Below are positions 19,179 through 28,857 of a stretch of 64,000 nucleotides of DNA, piece after piece (the stretch's first letter is position 1; every line of letters starts with the position of its first letter). The translations under genes and the position numbers were made by a program. Origin of the DNA: Cyanobium sp. M30B3 (GTDB lineage Bacteria > Cyanobacteriota > Cyanobacteriia > PCC-6307 > Cyanobiaceae); the NCBI GenBank assembly GCA_018399015.1, contig CP073761.1, positions 2,294,001 to 2,358,000 on the forward strand, in the 5' to 3' direction. The notes beneath the pieces are model-generated. The model was not told the origin of the DNA and did no database searches. It saw nothing but the letters and a program-made list of their open reading frames with translations.

Positions 19179-19766
19179 TCAGGAGCAGGAGGCCACCGCC
19201 TCGCCGGCCTGCTCCCCCTCGTCCAGGCGCAGCAGGCGCTCCAGTTGCGCCAGGGCGAGCTCCAGGTCGCCATTCACCAGGGTGGCGTCGAACTCGCCAG
19301 CGGCAGCCAGCTCCTCCCGGGCCCGCTCCAGGCGCCGCTGGATCGCCGCTTCGGCATCGGTGCCCCGGCCGCGGATCCGCCGCTCCAGCTCCTCGAGGCT
19401 GGGGGGCTGGATCATCACCTGGAAGCCGGCTGGAAAACTGCGGCGCACCTGGCGGGCTCCCTCCAGCTCGATTTCCAGCAACACCGGCCGCCCCGCCGCC
19501 AGCTGGCGCTCCACCGGCTCGCGCGGGGTGCCGTAGAGGTTGCCGGCGAACTCGGCCCACTCCAGGAAGCCGCCGGCCGCCACCTGCCGCTCGAAGTGCT
19601 CGCGGCTGAGGAAGAAGTAGCTCTCGCCCTCCACCTCCCCGGGGCGGGGGGCTCTGGTGGTGGCGGACACCGACAGCCAGATGCGCGGATGGCGGGCCAG
19701 CAACCTGCCCACCAGCGTGCCCTTGCCCACCCCGCTCGGACCGGTGATCACGCTCAGACGGGCCAT
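19179..19766 (-). CDS. gmk: Guanylate kinase
   Basis: Phosphorylates GMP to GDP. The 195-residue protein begins [20 protein letters not shown] (P-loop GPSGVGKGT) and contains the GMP-binding segment [22 protein letters not shown] and [18 protein letters not shown]. The length is normal. It is convergent with psaFJ and diverges from the rqcH gene. Confidence 0.96.
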   Translation of the reverse strand: MARLSVITGPSGVGKGTLVGRLLARHPRIWLSVSATTRAPRPGEVEGESYFFLSREHFERQVAAGGFLEWAEFAGNLYGTPREPVERQLAAGRPVLLEIELEGARQVRRSFPAGFQVMIQPPSLEELERRIRGRGTDAEAAIQRRLERAREELAAAGEFDATLVNGDLELALAQLERLLRLDEGEQAGEAVASCS

Positions 19767-19831
19767 TGCTGCAGCTGGGATGGCCTGCAGAGTAGGGGCA
19801 CACCTTGGCGCACCCCGCCGGCGCCCTTCCC

Positions 19832-21559
19832 ATGGCGATGGCCAGGCTGCAACCGATGGACCTCACCAGCCTGCGGGCTGCGCTGAGCGAGTGGCGCGGC
19901 CTGCTGCTGCCCAGCCGGTTTGAGAAGGCCCAGCAGGGCAGCAGCCACAGCCTGCAGCTGGGTCTGCGCCATCTGCAGGGCATCCAGTGGCTGGAGCTCT
20001 GCTGGCAGGCGGAGGCGGCCCGGGTGCACGCCATCGAGCCGCCCCCCCGCCAGGGGGAGGGCAGCACCCTGGCCCAGCAGCTCCAGCACGGCCTGCGCGG
20101 CCTGGCCCTCACCAGCCTGGAGCAGCCCGGCTGGGAGCGGGTCGTGGACCTCGGCTTCGCCCGCCGTCCCGGCGAGCCCCTGGAGAAACGGCTGGTGATC
20201 GAACTGATGGGGCGCCACAGCAACCTGTTCCTGCTGGACGGCGATGGGCGGGTGGTGGCCCTGGCCCGGCAGGTGAAAGCCAGCCAGTCACGGCTGCGGC
20301 CGATCGGCACCGGTGATCTCTACCTGCCGCCACCCCCAGCGGCCGGCGAACCGCCCAGCACGGCCACCGGCTTCGTCGACTGGCAGCGACGCCTGATGCT
20401 GCTGCCCCTCCCCCTGGAGCGGGCCCTGCGCGATGCCTTCCAGGGCATCAGTCCGGCCCTGGCCCGCCAGCTGGTGCCTGAGGCCTGGCTGGAGCAGCCG
20501 GTGCACACGCTCGGGGAGGAGCAGTGGCACCAGCTCTGGCAGGCCTGGCGGAGCTGGCTGGAGGTGTTGGAAGCAGAGCGGTTCGGCTGGCACCCCTCCC
20601 CCACCGGCTACAGCTGCTGGGCCCCGCCCAGCCAGGGGGCCCTGCGGGGTGCTGCTTCGGAGGATCCCCCCCCGCAAGCTCCATCCCGCCCAGGGAATTG
20701 CGGCGGTCTGCCGATCAACCACGCCCTGGCCACCTACTACGGCGAGCACCTGGCGGCCCGCGCCCTGCAGGAGAGCCGCCAGCAACTGCGGCAGCGGCTG
20801 GGCAGGCTGGCCGACCAACAGGCCCGCCAGGTGGCCGACCAGGAGACCCTGCTGGCGGCGGCGGCCGGCAGCGACGGGCTGCAGCGCCAGGCCGATGCCC
20901 TGCTCAGCCAGCGCCAGCCCGGCCGCCAGTGCATCGACGACGCCCAGAAGCTCTACCGCCGGGCCCGCAAGCTGCGGCGCTCGGTGGCGGCGATCACGCC
21001 GCGCCTGGAGCAACACCGCCGGCACCTGGCCGCCATTGAGGCCAGCCTCACTTACCTCGACCAGGCCGAGAGCGTGGAGCTGCTGGAGGCCCTGCGCCAG
21101 GAACTGGAGGAGCTGCTGGGGCGCTCCACCCGTCCCGGGCGGCGCCAGCGGCGCGCCCTGGAGGCGGTGCGGGACACCCCCAGCCCCCTGGAGCTGGCCA
21201 CGGGGTCGGGGGTGGTGGTGCAGGTGGGCCGCAACCACCGCCAGAACGAGTGGATCTCCTTCCGCCAGGCCCGCCGCGGCGACCTCTGGTTCCACGCCCA
21301 GGAGCTGCCCGGCAGCCACGTGGTGCTCAAGAGCTCAGGGGCGGTGGCGGGCGATGCCGACCTGCAGGCGGCGGCCGACCTGGCGGCCCACTTCAGCCGC
21401 GGCCGGGCCAACGGCCGGGTGCCGGTGGTGATGGTGCCGGTGGACGCCCTGCAGCGCATCCCCGGCGCCGCCCCGGGTACCGTGCGCCACCGGGGTGGCC
21501 TGGTGCTCTGGGGCGTCCCGGAACGGGCCCTTAGCCTGCTGGCAGCGCAGCAGCCATGA
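19832..21559 (+). CDS. rqcH: NFACT-family ribosome quality control protein (RqcH/Rqc2 homologue)
   Basis: Related to proteins that bind 50S subunits carrying stalled nascent chains and recruit tRNA-Ala for C-terminal tailing. An N-terminal NFACT-N domain begins [26 protein letters not shown] (ATG 19832, 19838 or 19856 are all possible starts). A coiled-coil region follows (about 300-430), and the C-terminal NFACT-R domain carries [26 protein letters not shown] and LPGSHVVLK. It was historically annotated as fibronectin-binding. It is coupled to tatC by a 4-base overlap. Confidence 0.9.
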   Translation: MAMARLQPMDLTSLRAALSEWRGLLLPSRFEKAQQGSSHSLQLGLRHLQGIQWLELCWQAEAARVHAIEPPPRQGEGSTLAQQLQHGLRGLALTSLEQPGWERVVDLGFARRPGEPLEKRLVIELMGRHSNLFLLDGDGRVVALARQVKASQSRLRPIGTGDLYLPPPPAAGEPPSTATGFVDWQRRLMLLPLPLERALRDAFQGISPALARQLVPEAWLEQPVHTLGEEQWHQLWQAWRSWLEVLEAERFGWHPSPTGYSCWAPPSQGALRGAASEDPPPQAPSRPGNCGGLPINHALATYYGEHLAARALQESRQQLRQRLGRLADQQARQVADQETLLAAAAGSDGLQRQADALLSQRQPGRQCIDDAQKLYRRARKLRRSVAAITPRLEQHRRHLAAIEASLTYLDQAESVELLEALRQELEELLGRSTRPGRRQRRALEAVRDTPSPLELATGSGVVVQVGRNHRQNEWISFRQARRGDLWFHAQELPGSHVVLKSSGAVAGDADLQAAADLAAHFSRGRANGRVPVVMVPVDALQRIPGAAPGTVRHRGGLVLWGVPERALSLLAAQQP

Positions 21560-22413
21560 CCACGTCCCCCACCGACCCCGCCGCTCAGGTGCCTGACCAG
21601 GGCGGTGCTGGGCCAGGTGCGCCGCCGCCGCCGATCCGGGTGCTGCCGGCGGCCGCCCCCTCCCCCGACGACTTTCCCGGGGAAGTGGAGATGAGCCTGG
21701 TGGACCACCTGGAGGAGCTGCGCCGCCGCATCCTGCGCAGCCTGCTGGCGGTGGTGCTGGCGGCGGCCGGCTGCCTGGTGTTCGTCAAACCCCTGGTGCG
21801 GCTGCTGGAGATGCCGGCCGACGGCATCCGCTTCCTGCAGCTGGCCCCGGGCGAGTTCCTGTTCGTGTCGTTGAAGGTGGCCGGCTATGCCGGCCTCTGC
21901 CTGGCCCTGCCCTGGGTGCTCTACGAGATCCTGGCCTTCGTGCTGCCCGGCCTCACCCGGCGGGAGCGGCGCCTGGTGGGCCCCGCCGTGGCCGGTTCGG
22001 CGGTGCTGTTCGCCGCCGGCCTGGTCTTCGCCTGGTGGGCGCTGGTGCCGGCCGCCCTGCGCTTCCTGGTGAGCTACGGCGCCGACGTGGTGGAGCCCAG
22101 CTGGTCGATCGAGCGCTACCTCGACTTTGTGCTGCTGCTGATGGTGGCCACGGCCCTGGCCTTCCAGCTGCCGGTGCTGCAGCTGATCCTGGGCGCCCTC
22201 GGGCTGATCCGGGCGCGCACGATGCTGGCGGCCTGGCGCTGGGTGCTGCTGGCCGCCTCGATCGCCGGTGCCGTGCTCACCCCCTCCACCGACCCGGTGA
22301 CGATGCTGCTGCTGGGCGGCGCCATCACCGGGCTCTACCTGGTGGGGGTGGGGCTCGTGGCCCTCAGCGAACGGTTGCGGCCCTCCCCGGCCACCCCCGC
22401 CGAGGCCGGATAG
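21556..22413 (+). CDS. tatC: Sec-independent protein translocase TatC
   Basis: Membrane receptor of the twin-arginine translocase. The 285-residue protein has a Pro/Ala-rich N-terminal extension of about 45 residues, then the family start EVEMSLVDHLEELRRRILRSLL with six membrane helices; the conserved FLFVSLKVAGYAGLCLALPWVLYEILAFVLPGLTRRER loop is present. It overlaps rqcH by 4 bases. petC, a likely Tat substrate, lies 0.5 kb downstream. Confidence 0.95.
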   Translation: MTTSPTDPAAQVPDQGGAGPGAPPPPIRVLPAAAPSPDDFPGEVEMSLVDHLEELRRRILRSLLAVVLAAAGCLVFVKPLVRLLEMPADGIRFLQLAPGEFLFVSLKVAGYAGLCLALPWVLYEILAFVLPGLTRRERRLVGPAVAGSAVLFAAGLVFAWWALVPAALRFLVSYGADVVEPSWSIERYLDFVLLLMVATALAFQLPVLQLILGALGLIRARTMLAAWRWVLLAASIAGAVLTPSTDPVTMLLLGGAITGLYLVGVGLVALSERLRPSPATPAEAG

Positions 22414-22430
22414 CTCAGCCCCGAGGCCAG

Positions 22431-22781
22431 TTACACCAGGAATTCCCCCAGCCGCTCGGGGGGCAGCTCCAGGGCCAGCCCCATCGCCCGCCCCAGCCGG
22501 GGTTTGTCGGTGGTGGTGCGCAGCCAGTGGCGCACCTGGTCCGCCACGCCCATGCCGTTGACCATCCCGGCCACCTCCTCGAGCCTGGCGGCGTAGGCCT
22601 CGGCGGAGAGCGGGAAGGACTGCTGCTCCAGGTACGCCCACATCACCTGCAGGTAGAGCCGGCCTCGCCGCTGCACCAGTTGCAGGTCGTAGGAGGCCTG
22701 CCAGCGCAGGCGCAGCAGCTCCAGCAGCTCAGCCCCGCTGAGCGGCGGCGATGGGGGCGACGGGGGAACGGCGGGCGGCAC
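22431..22781 (-). CDS. DUF3067 family protein
   Basis: A 116-residue soluble protein. The first 20 residues are a Pro/Ser run, followed by the DUF3067 core: [39 protein letters not shown] ... [25 protein letters not shown]. The family occurs in cyanobacteria and plastids and has no firmly established function I can name. It is divergent from petC and convergent with tatC. Confidence 0.85.
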   Translation of the reverse strand: MPPAVPPSPPSPPLSGAELLELLRLRWQASYDLQLVQRRGRLYLQVMWAYLEQQSFPLSAEAYAARLEEVAGMVNGMGVADQVRHWLRTTTDKPRLGRAMGLALELPPERLGEFLV

Positions 22782-22923
22782 GGGGGGCTGCGCGGCACAG
22801 CCGCAGTCTCACGCACAACAGCTTGTTGCAGTGGCCCGCGGCCACCCGGATGGCGCGGCGGTGTGGGGAGGGCAGGTCTTAATGTGGCCGCCACGTTGCA
22901 CCGGCTACACCGGCACGTTGTCC

Positions 22924-23469
22924 ATGACCCAGATCCCAGCCAGCGCGAGTGGTGATGTGCCCGGAATGGGTCGTCGGCAGTTCATGAATCTGCTCACCTT
23001 CGGGTCGCTCACCGGGGTGGCCCTCGGGGCGCTCTACCCGGTGGTGAACTACTTCATCCCCCCCAAGGCGGCCGGCTCCGGCGGTGGCACCGCCGCCAAG
23101 GACGAGCTGGGCAATGCCGTCACCGCCACTGGCTGGCTGAGCAGCCACAAGGAGGGAGACCGCAGCCTGGTGCAGGGCCTCAAGGGCGACCCCACCTATC
23201 TGATCGTGGAGGGCGAGGACGCCATCGGCAGCTACGGCATCAACGCCATCTGCACCCACCTGGGCTGCGTGGTGCCCTGGAACAGCGGCGCCAACAAGTT
23301 CATCTGCCCCTGCCACGGCTCCCAGTACGACGCCACCGGCAAGGTGGTGCGCGGTCCGGCGCCCCTCTCCCTGGCCCTGGCGCACGTGTCGGTGGAAAAC
23401 GACAACGTGTTCGTGAGCCAGTGGACCGAGACCGACTTCCGCACCGGCGACAAGCCCTGGTGGGCCTGA
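22924..23469 (+). CDS. petC: Cytochrome b6f complex Rieske iron-sulfur subunit
   Basis: Transfers electrons from plastoquinol to cytochrome f. ATG 22924 gives 181 residues: a signal/anchor with [16 protein letters not shown] (twin-arginine-like) and one membrane helix, then the soluble Rieske domain with ligand boxes CTHLGCV and CPCHGSQYD. Upstream in-frame ATGs add residues with no similarity. It is followed by petA after 44 bases, forming the usual petCA operon. Confidence 0.97.
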   Translation: MTQIPASASGDVPGMGRRQFMNLLTFGSLTGVALGALYPVVNYFIPPKAAGSGGGTAAKDELGNAVTATGWLSSHKEGDRSLVQGLKGDPTYLIVEGEDAIGSYGINAICTHLGCVVPWNSGANKFICPCHGSQYDATGKVVRGPAPLSLALAHVSVENDNVFVSQWTETDFRTGDKPWWA

Positions 23470-23513
23470 CGCGACAGATCCCTCCCTTCCCGTCGACCCG
23501 CTCCCACCTCCCG

Positions 23514-24461
23514 ATGCGCCGCTCCCTCTCCTCCCTGCTCGCCTCCCTGATCGGCTCCAGCCTGGCCCTGGCCGTGATGCTGGGGGCCGCCAGCCCCAGC
23601 TGGGCCTATCCCTTCTGGGCCCAGCAGAACTACGCCAGCCCCCGCGAGGCCACCGGCAAGATCGTGTGTGCCAACTGCCACCTGGCCAAGAAGGCCACCC
23701 GGGTGGAGGTGCCCCAAGCCGTGTTCCCCGACACGGTGTTCAAGGCCGTGGTGGAGATCCCCTATGACACCTCCGTGCAGCAGATCGCCGGCGACGGCAG
23801 TGCCACCGGGCTGAACGTGGGCGCTGTGGTGATGCTCCCCGAAGGCTTCACCCTGGCCCCCCAGGAGCGCCTCAGCGAGGAGCTCAAGGAGGAGACGGCC
23901 GGCATTTATTACACCCAGTACTCCGACGACCAGCCCAACATCCTGCTGGTGGGCCCCCTGCCGGGCGATGACCACCAGGAGATCGTCTTCCCGGTGCTCT
24001 CCCCCGACCCGGGCACCGACAGCAGAATCCACTTCGGCAAGTACCAGCTGCATGTGGGCGGCAACCGCGGCCGCGGCCAGGTGTATCCCACCGGTGAGAA
24101 GAGCAACAACACCGTGTTCAACGCCCCGGCAGCCGGCACCGTTTCGGCCGTCACCGCTGGCGATGGCGGCGCCACGGTTGTGGAAATCACCGCCGAAGAC
24201 GGCAGCACCACCACCGAGACCATCCCCGCCGGTCCGAGCCTGATCGTGGCTGTGGGTGACAGCGTTGCCGCCGGCGCTGCCCTCACCAACGATCCCAACG
24301 TGGGTGGCTTCGGTCAGCTCGATGCCGAAATCGTGCTGCAGAACCCGGTGCGGATCTACGGCCTGCTGGCCTTCTTCGCCGCCATTGCCCTGGCCCAGAT
24401 CATGCTGGTGCTGAAGAAGCGCCAGGTGGAGAAAGTCCAGGCTGCAGAAGGCATCGTCTGA
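23514..24461 (+). CDS. petA: Cytochrome f
   Basis: c-type cytochrome of b6f that reduces plastocyanin or cytochrome c6. The 315-residue precursor has a signal peptide ending SPSWA; the mature protein starts [25 protein letters not shown], with the N-terminal Tyr as axial heme ligand and the CANCH heme site. One C-terminal helix ([22 protein letters not shown]) anchors it. ATG 23514 is chosen because it begins the signal peptide. Confidence 0.97.
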   Translation: MRRSLSSLLASLIGSSLALAVMLGAASPSWAYPFWAQQNYASPREATGKIVCANCHLAKKATRVEVPQAVFPDTVFKAVVEIPYDTSVQQIAGDGSATGLNVGAVVMLPEGFTLAPQERLSEELKEETAGIYYTQYSDDQPNILLVGPLPGDDHQEIVFPVLSPDPGTDSRIHFGKYQLHVGGNRGRGQVYPTGEKSNNTVFNAPAAGTVSAVTAGDGGATVVEITAEDGSTTTETIPAGPSLIVAVGDSVAAGAALTNDPNVGGFGQLDAEIVLQNPVRIYGLLAFFAAIALAQIMLVLKKRQVEKVQAAEGIV

Positions 24462-24478
24462 TCTCGGTAACCCCGCCT

Positions 24479-24499
24479 GCCTCCGAGGCTGATTTGTTG
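24479..24499 (+). terminator. Weak hairpin after petA
   Basis: A short GCCT-CCG-AGGC stem is followed by the T-rich TGATTTGTTG, 18 bases after petA and directly before the lgt TTG start. It might attenuate readthrough; the stem is only four base pairs. Confidence 0.25.
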
Positions 24500-24510
24500 A
24501 TCCAAGCGAT

Positions 24511-25368
24511 TTGACTCCCCCTTTCGCCTTCACCTCTCCGGGGCCCCTGGTGTTCCAGCTGGGCCCCTTTGCACTGCGCTGGTATGGGCTCCTGATCGCC
24601 CTGGCGGTGCTGGCCGGCCTGGCACTGGCCACCCGGCTGGGCAAGGCCAGGGGCATTGACCCTGCCCTGATCGCCGATCTGCTGCCGTTGCTCGTGCTGG
24701 GGGCCGTGATCGGCGCCAGGATCTACTACGTGGCCCTGGAATGGCGTCAGTACGCCGCCAATCCATTTGAGGCCCTGGCGATCTGGCGCGGTGGCATCGC
24801 CATCCACGGGGCCCTGATCGGCGGCGTGCTCACCACGATCCTCTATTGCCGCTGGCGGCGCCAGGCCTTCTGGCCCCTGCTCGATGTGCTGATGCCGGCG
24901 GTGGCCCTGGGCCAGGCGATCGGCCGCTGGGGCAATTTCTTCAACTCCGAAGCCTTCGGTGTGCCCACCGATCTGCCCTGGAAACTCATGATTCCCGCCG
25001 CCAACCGGCCGCCTGAATTCATCGACCAACTCCACTTTCACCCCACCTTCCTGTACGAATCGCTCTGGAATGTGGGGGTCTGTGCCCTGCTGCTGGTGTT
25101 GTTCCGCCAGGCCAGCCGGGGGCTCATCCAGCTGCCGGCCGGCGCCCTCAGCTGCGTGTACCTGATGGCCTACAGCAGCGGCCGGGTGTGGATCGAGGGC
25201 CTGCGCATCGACCCCCTCTGCCTGTTCGCCGCCCCGCCCTTCTGTGAAGGCGGCCTGCGCATGGCCCAGCTGGTGAGTCTGCTGCTGATCGCCCTGGGGG
25301 GCCTGGGCCTGTGGTGGCTGCTGGGACGGCGCCGCGCCCTGCCCGACCCGGCTGGAGTGGTGCGTTGA
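24511..25368 (+). CDS. lgt: Prolipoprotein diacylglyceryl transferase
   Basis: Adds diacylglycerol to the lipobox cysteine of prolipoproteins at the inner membrane. The start is TTG 24511. The 285 residues contain the [21 protein letters not shown]-terminal helix, the catalytic-region signature [13 protein letters not shown] and [11 protein letters not shown]. Several lipoproteins encoded in this window would be its substrates. The stop overlaps the cobM start. Confidence 0.95.
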   Translation: MTPPFAFTSPGPLVFQLGPFALRWYGLLIALAVLAGLALATRLGKARGIDPALIADLLPLLVLGAVIGARIYYVALEWRQYAANPFEALAIWRGGIAIHGALIGGVLTTILYCRWRRQAFWPLLDVLMPAVALGQAIGRWGNFFNSEAFGVPTDLPWKLMIPAANRPPEFIDQLHFHPTFLYESLWNVGVCALLLVLFRQASRGLIQLPAGALSCVYLMAYSSGRVWIEGLRIDPLCLFAAPPFCEGGLRMAQLVSLLLIALGGLGLWWLLGRRRALPDPAGVVR

Positions 25369-26183
25369 ACACCCCACGCCTCTGGATCGTGGGTGCCGGG
25401 CCCGGTGCACCGGACCTGCTCACCCTCAGGGCGGCCCGCTTGATTGAGCAGGCCGAGGTGCTGGTGTACACCGACTCCCTGGTGAACCCCCAGATCGCCG
25501 CGCTGGCCCCCGCAGGCTGCGAGCGGATCCGCACCAGCACCCTCACCCTGGAGGAGGTGCTGGCGGTGGTTCAGGACCGCATCGCTGCCGGCAGGCGGGT
25601 GGTGCGCCTGCACGATGGCGACCCCTGCCTCTACGGCGCCCTGGCCGAGCAGATCTGCCGCCTGGCCGATGCCGGCATCGCCGTGGAGGTGGTGCCAGGC
25701 ATCAGCGCCTACCAGGCCACCGCCGCCGCCCTGGGCGCCGAACTCACCATCCCAGGACTGGTGCAGACCATCGTGCTCACCCGCACCGGCGGCCGCACCG
25801 GCGTGCCCGAAACCGAATCACTGGAACGGCTGGCCGCCCTGCGCGCCTCCCTCTGCCTGTACCTCTCCGCGCGCCACGTGGAGGAGGTGCAGGCTGAACT
25901 GCTGCGCCACTACCCCGCCGACACCCCCGTGGCGATCGGCTACCGGGTGAGCTGGCCAGACCAGTGGATCACGGTGGTGCCGCTGAGCCAGATGGCCCAG
26001 GTGAGCCGCGAGCGCTCCCTGATCCGCACCACCCTCTACGTGGTGAGTCCTGCCCTGGCGGCACCGGCGCAGGCCCGCTCCAAGCTCTACTCCGCCAGCC
26101 ACCGCCACCTGTTCCGGGGTGGCGTCCCCACGGACGAAGGTGGTGTCCCCGCGGACGAAACCGTTCAGCCCGGCTCGCCGTAA
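25365..26183 (+). CDS. cobM: Precorrin-4 C11-methyltransferase
   Basis: SAM-dependent corrin-ring methylation in B12-type cofactor synthesis. TTG 25365 overlaps the lgt stop (TTGA) and gives 272 residues beginning [23 protein letters not shown]. The tetrapyrrole-methylase motifs are [18 protein letters not shown] and [18 protein letters not shown]. The last 20 residues include a duplicated [14 protein letters not shown] from a 21-base tandem repeat. Its 3' end overlaps mqo by 19 bases. Confidence 0.94.
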   Translation: MNTPRLWIVGAGPGAPDLLTLRAARLIEQAEVLVYTDSLVNPQIAALAPAGCERIRTSTLTLEEVLAVVQDRIAAGRRVVRLHDGDPCLYGALAEQICRLADAGIAVEVVPGISAYQATAAALGAELTIPGLVQTIVLTRTGGRTGVPETESLERLAALRASLCLYLSARHVEEVQAELLRHYPADTPVAIGYRVSWPDQWITVVPLSQMAQVSRERSLIRTTLYVVSPALAAPAQARSKLYSASHRHLFRGGVPTDEGGVPADETVQPGSP

Positions 26184-27697
26184 AGCTCCAGGGCCATTCT
26201 GGTCCGATCGACGGCACAGCCCAGGCGATCCGCAATCGCGTCGAGATCGCGGGCGGCATTGCCGAGACAGCAGGTGCCACCCGGCGATGGCGTGACGTTG
26301 AACACCAGGCCGGGCAGGGCCGGAATGCTGGCCTCACCGAGCATCAGTTTGCGGTTCCGCTTGTCGATCAGCTGGGGCCGTACGCCGCCGTAGCCCTCGG
26401 CGAAGCGCAGATCATCAAGCTGCATGCCGGGCACGATCTTGCGGGCATCGGCAAGAAACAGGCGCCGCCTGAGCCAGGGCACCTCAAACAGCAGGTTTTT
26501 GAAGATGTAGTTGCGGATGTCGGCGATGCGCAGCAGCTGCCAGAACACCGCCAGCACGGCCCAATCCAGCCGCAGCACCTTGAGAAACTCCCAGAAGGAG
26601 GCCGGCTTGTAGCGCTCCAGCAGCGGCAGCAGCAGGGCCGTTGGTCCGAAGCGGGTCTTGCCGGGGGCGCGCACGTCGGGGTCGCCGTGGATGGCGGCGA
26701 AGGGCAGCTTGTCGTTCTGCACCGTGTACACCTTGCCCCGGAGCAGGTCGGGGGTGAAGTAGAAGCTGCCGGCCACCGGCAGGCAGGAATACTCCAGGCC
26801 AAAGCCCATCCGCTGGGCCATCAGCAGGCTGTGGGCACCGGCATTCACCACCACGTGGCGCGCCAGGATCTCGCGGGGTGCCGCGGCAGAGCCATCGGCG
26901 GCCAGGCCGGCGCGGCAGCCGGGAGTGGGGGCCAGGGTCACCCGGTAGCTCTCGCCTGCCGGCGCGATCTCCAGCACCGTGGTGCCGCGATGCAGGTGGA
27001 GCCGACGGCCTTCCGCATCGCCTGCGGCGATCGCCGCTCGGGCCTGATCCACGAACGACTGGGAGAGCTCCTCGTAATCGACGGCGGTGTAGGCGCTGCG
27101 GATGCCGATGGCCAAGAGCTCCTCCGGCCGCAGCTGGCCGTCGACCAGGGCCACATTCGGCTCCCACGCGGCGATCTGCTCTTTCTCCAGCAGCTCCATC
27201 GCCGGGAAGTGGGGGGAAAAGCGTTCAAAGCGCTGCCTGAGCAGGGCGCACTCCTGGGCGCCCACCGCCAGCACCATCTTGGGCGTGCGGAACACACAGC
27301 GCTGGCGCACCGCCGGCTCCAGCAGCTCGGCGTAGTGCACGATCATCTCGGCCGTGCGCTTCACCTTGATGGCCTTCTCGAGCGTGTAGTTGGTCTCGAT
27401 GTCACCGCAGTGGATGGTCTGGCTGTTGTTGGTGGCCCGCGAGTTCACCCGCGCCAGCTCGTCGTAGCGCTCCACCAGGGCAAGCCGGGCCAGATCCGTG
27501 TAGCGGGCCAGCTCAAACAGCAGCGCCGTGCCGCACACCCCTCCCCCCACGATCAGCACATCCACCTCTGGTGTGGCCTGGCCGCGCTGCGCCTGCCCAC
27601 CGCCTGACTGCTCTGCCGGCAGCAGTGGCGGACCATCGGCTTGGGACTGGACCATGCTCACGGGGCGGGGCGGAAGCGACAGTGCTGAGGCTGCCAT
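26165..27697 (-). CDS. mqo: Malate:quinone oxidoreductase
   Basis: FAD-dependent, membrane-associated oxidation of malate to oxaloacetate with electrons going to quinone. The 510-residue protein has a variable N-terminus of about 45 residues and then the FAD motif VDVLIVGGGVCGTALLFELA, followed by ARVNSRATNNSQTIHCGDIETNYTLEKA, which is diagnostic for Mqo. C-terminal FNVTPSPGGTCCLGNAARD is also family-typical. ATGs at 27697 or 27655 are possible starts. Confidence 0.93.
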   Translation of the reverse strand: MAASALSLPPRPVSMVQSQADGPPLLPAEQSGGGQAQRGQATPEVDVLIVGGGVCGTALLFELARYTDLARLALVERYDELARVNSRATNNSQTIHCGDIETNYTLEKAIKVKRTAEMIVHYAELLEPAVRQRCVFRTPKMVLAVGAQECALLRQRFERFSPHFPAMELLEKEQIAAWEPNVALVDGQLRPEELLAIGIRSAYTAVDYEELSQSFVDQARAAIAAGDAEGRRLHLHRGTTVLEIAPAGESYRVTLAPTPGCRAGLAADGSAAAPREILARHVVVNAGAHSLLMAQRMGFGLEYSCLPVAGSFYFTPDLLRGKVYTVQNDKLPFAAIHGDPDVRAPGKTRFGPTALLLPLLERYKPASFWEFLKVLRLDWAVLAVFWQLLRIADIRNYIFKNLLFEVPWLRRRLFLADARKIVPGMQLDDLRFAEGYGGVRPQLIDKRNRKLMLGEASIPALPGLVFNVTPSPGGTCCLGNAARDLDAIADRLGCAVDRTRMALELYGEPG

Positions 27698-27868
27698 GGT
27701 GACGGATCACCCCGCTCCTCCGGCTCCAACCCACTGCAGTGGAGGCGGGCCCGGGAGGAGGAAGGCCGTGTTTTAAGCTTTCATCCGAGCACGTCCGGCT
27801 GGCTGCCTTCGGGTCACCAGGGCCGGGCCACTCTGCATTGAGGTTCCCAAACCTGCATTGCACCATTC

Positions 27869-27940
<72 letters not shown>

Positions 27941-28080
27941 TCTTGTTTTGATCAACGCACCATCGATTTGATGGCGCCAATCCAACATGGCCTGGCCCAT
28001 GAATGGGGCTGGTGGTGTCTGGGGCACAATCACAAGGCCGGCATCTTGCATCTGCCGTGCCGCCTGTCTGAGTCCTGCCC

Positions 28081-28857
28081 GTGAGCGCCGAGCCGATCCC
28101 CGAATTGCAACGCCTTGGCCAGCGCCTGGCGCAGGCTCGCCAGGCCCGGGGCCTCAGTCTGGAGCAGCAGGCCGACCGCCTGCACATGGGCCCTGAACAA
28201 TTGCGGGCCCTGGAGGAAGGCAACCGCAAGGAACTGCCCGAGGCCGTGTTCGTGGTGGCCCAGGCCCGCCGGGTGGCGGCAAGCCTGGGCCTCAACATCG
28301 ACGACGACATCGCCGCCCTGCGCCGCAATCAGGCCTTCCAGGCCCGGCAGCCGATGCCACAGCCCAGTTCCGGGCCATCGGCCGCCCCGGCCCGGCGCCC
28401 TGCAGCCCAGCCAGATGCACCTCCCCCTGCCCCCCCGTCGCGGCCCCCGCTCCGCCTGCTCGGCCTGGGCGCTGCCCTGTTAGCCGCCGGGGGGCTGGCC
28501 TGGGGACTGCAGCGCAGCCTCACCGGCGCCCGGCCCAGCCCCGACGTCCAGCCACCCACCGCCGTCACGGCCAGCCCGGCGGGCCGGCCCCAGGCCGAGC
28601 TGGTGCTGCGCAGCGCCGAACCCAGCTGGGTGGAGGTGCGCTCCGCCAGCGGCGAGGTGCTCCTGCGGGGCACCCTGCAGGGCGAACAGCGCTTTCCCCT
28701 CAGCGGCGAGCTGCGGGTGCTAGCCGGCCGCCCTGATCTGGTGAGCGCCGCCAGTGGGGGAGCCCCGGCCAGGCCGCTCGGCCGGATCGAAGCCGTGACC
28801 TGGTACCGCTTCAGCCCCCAGGTCAGCCCAGCAGTGCAGCCGGCTCCGGCACCCTGA
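28081..28857 (+). CDS. RodZ-like helix-turn-helix membrane protein
   Basis: A 258-residue protein with a GTG start. The N-terminal Xre-type HTH (LGQRLAQARQARGLSLEQQADRLHMGPEQLRALEEG) is followed by a Pro/Ala-rich linker, one membrane helix (LRLLGLGAALLAAGGLAWGL, about 121-140) and a periplasmic DUF4115-like domain (AELVLRSAEPSWVEVRSASGEVLLRG). RodZ links MreB to the elongasome; here the family assignment is secure but the cellular role is inferred. It is convergent with ppx. Confidence 0.8.
   Translation: MSAEPIPELQRLGQRLAQARQARGLSLEQQADRLHMGPEQLRALEEGNRKELPEAVFVVAQARRVAASLGLNIDDDIAALRRNQAFQARQPMPQPSSGPSAAPARRPAAQPDAPPPAPPSRPPLRLLGLGAALLAAGGLAWGLQRSLTGARPSPDVQPPTAVTASPAGRPQAELVLRSAEPSWVEVRSASGEVLLRGTLQGEQRFPLSGELRVLAGRPDLVSAASGGAPARPLGRIEAVTWYRFSPQVSPAVQPAPAP

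Noticed and set aside
24490-24512. FNR/CRP-type site (TTGAT...) before lgt
   Set aside because: Only the left half-site is present; the spacing and right half do not match.
27960-27974. Terminator hairpin CCATC/GATGG after tRNA-Val
   Set aside because: Only five base pairs and not followed by T residues; the T-rich stretch before it is a better end signal.
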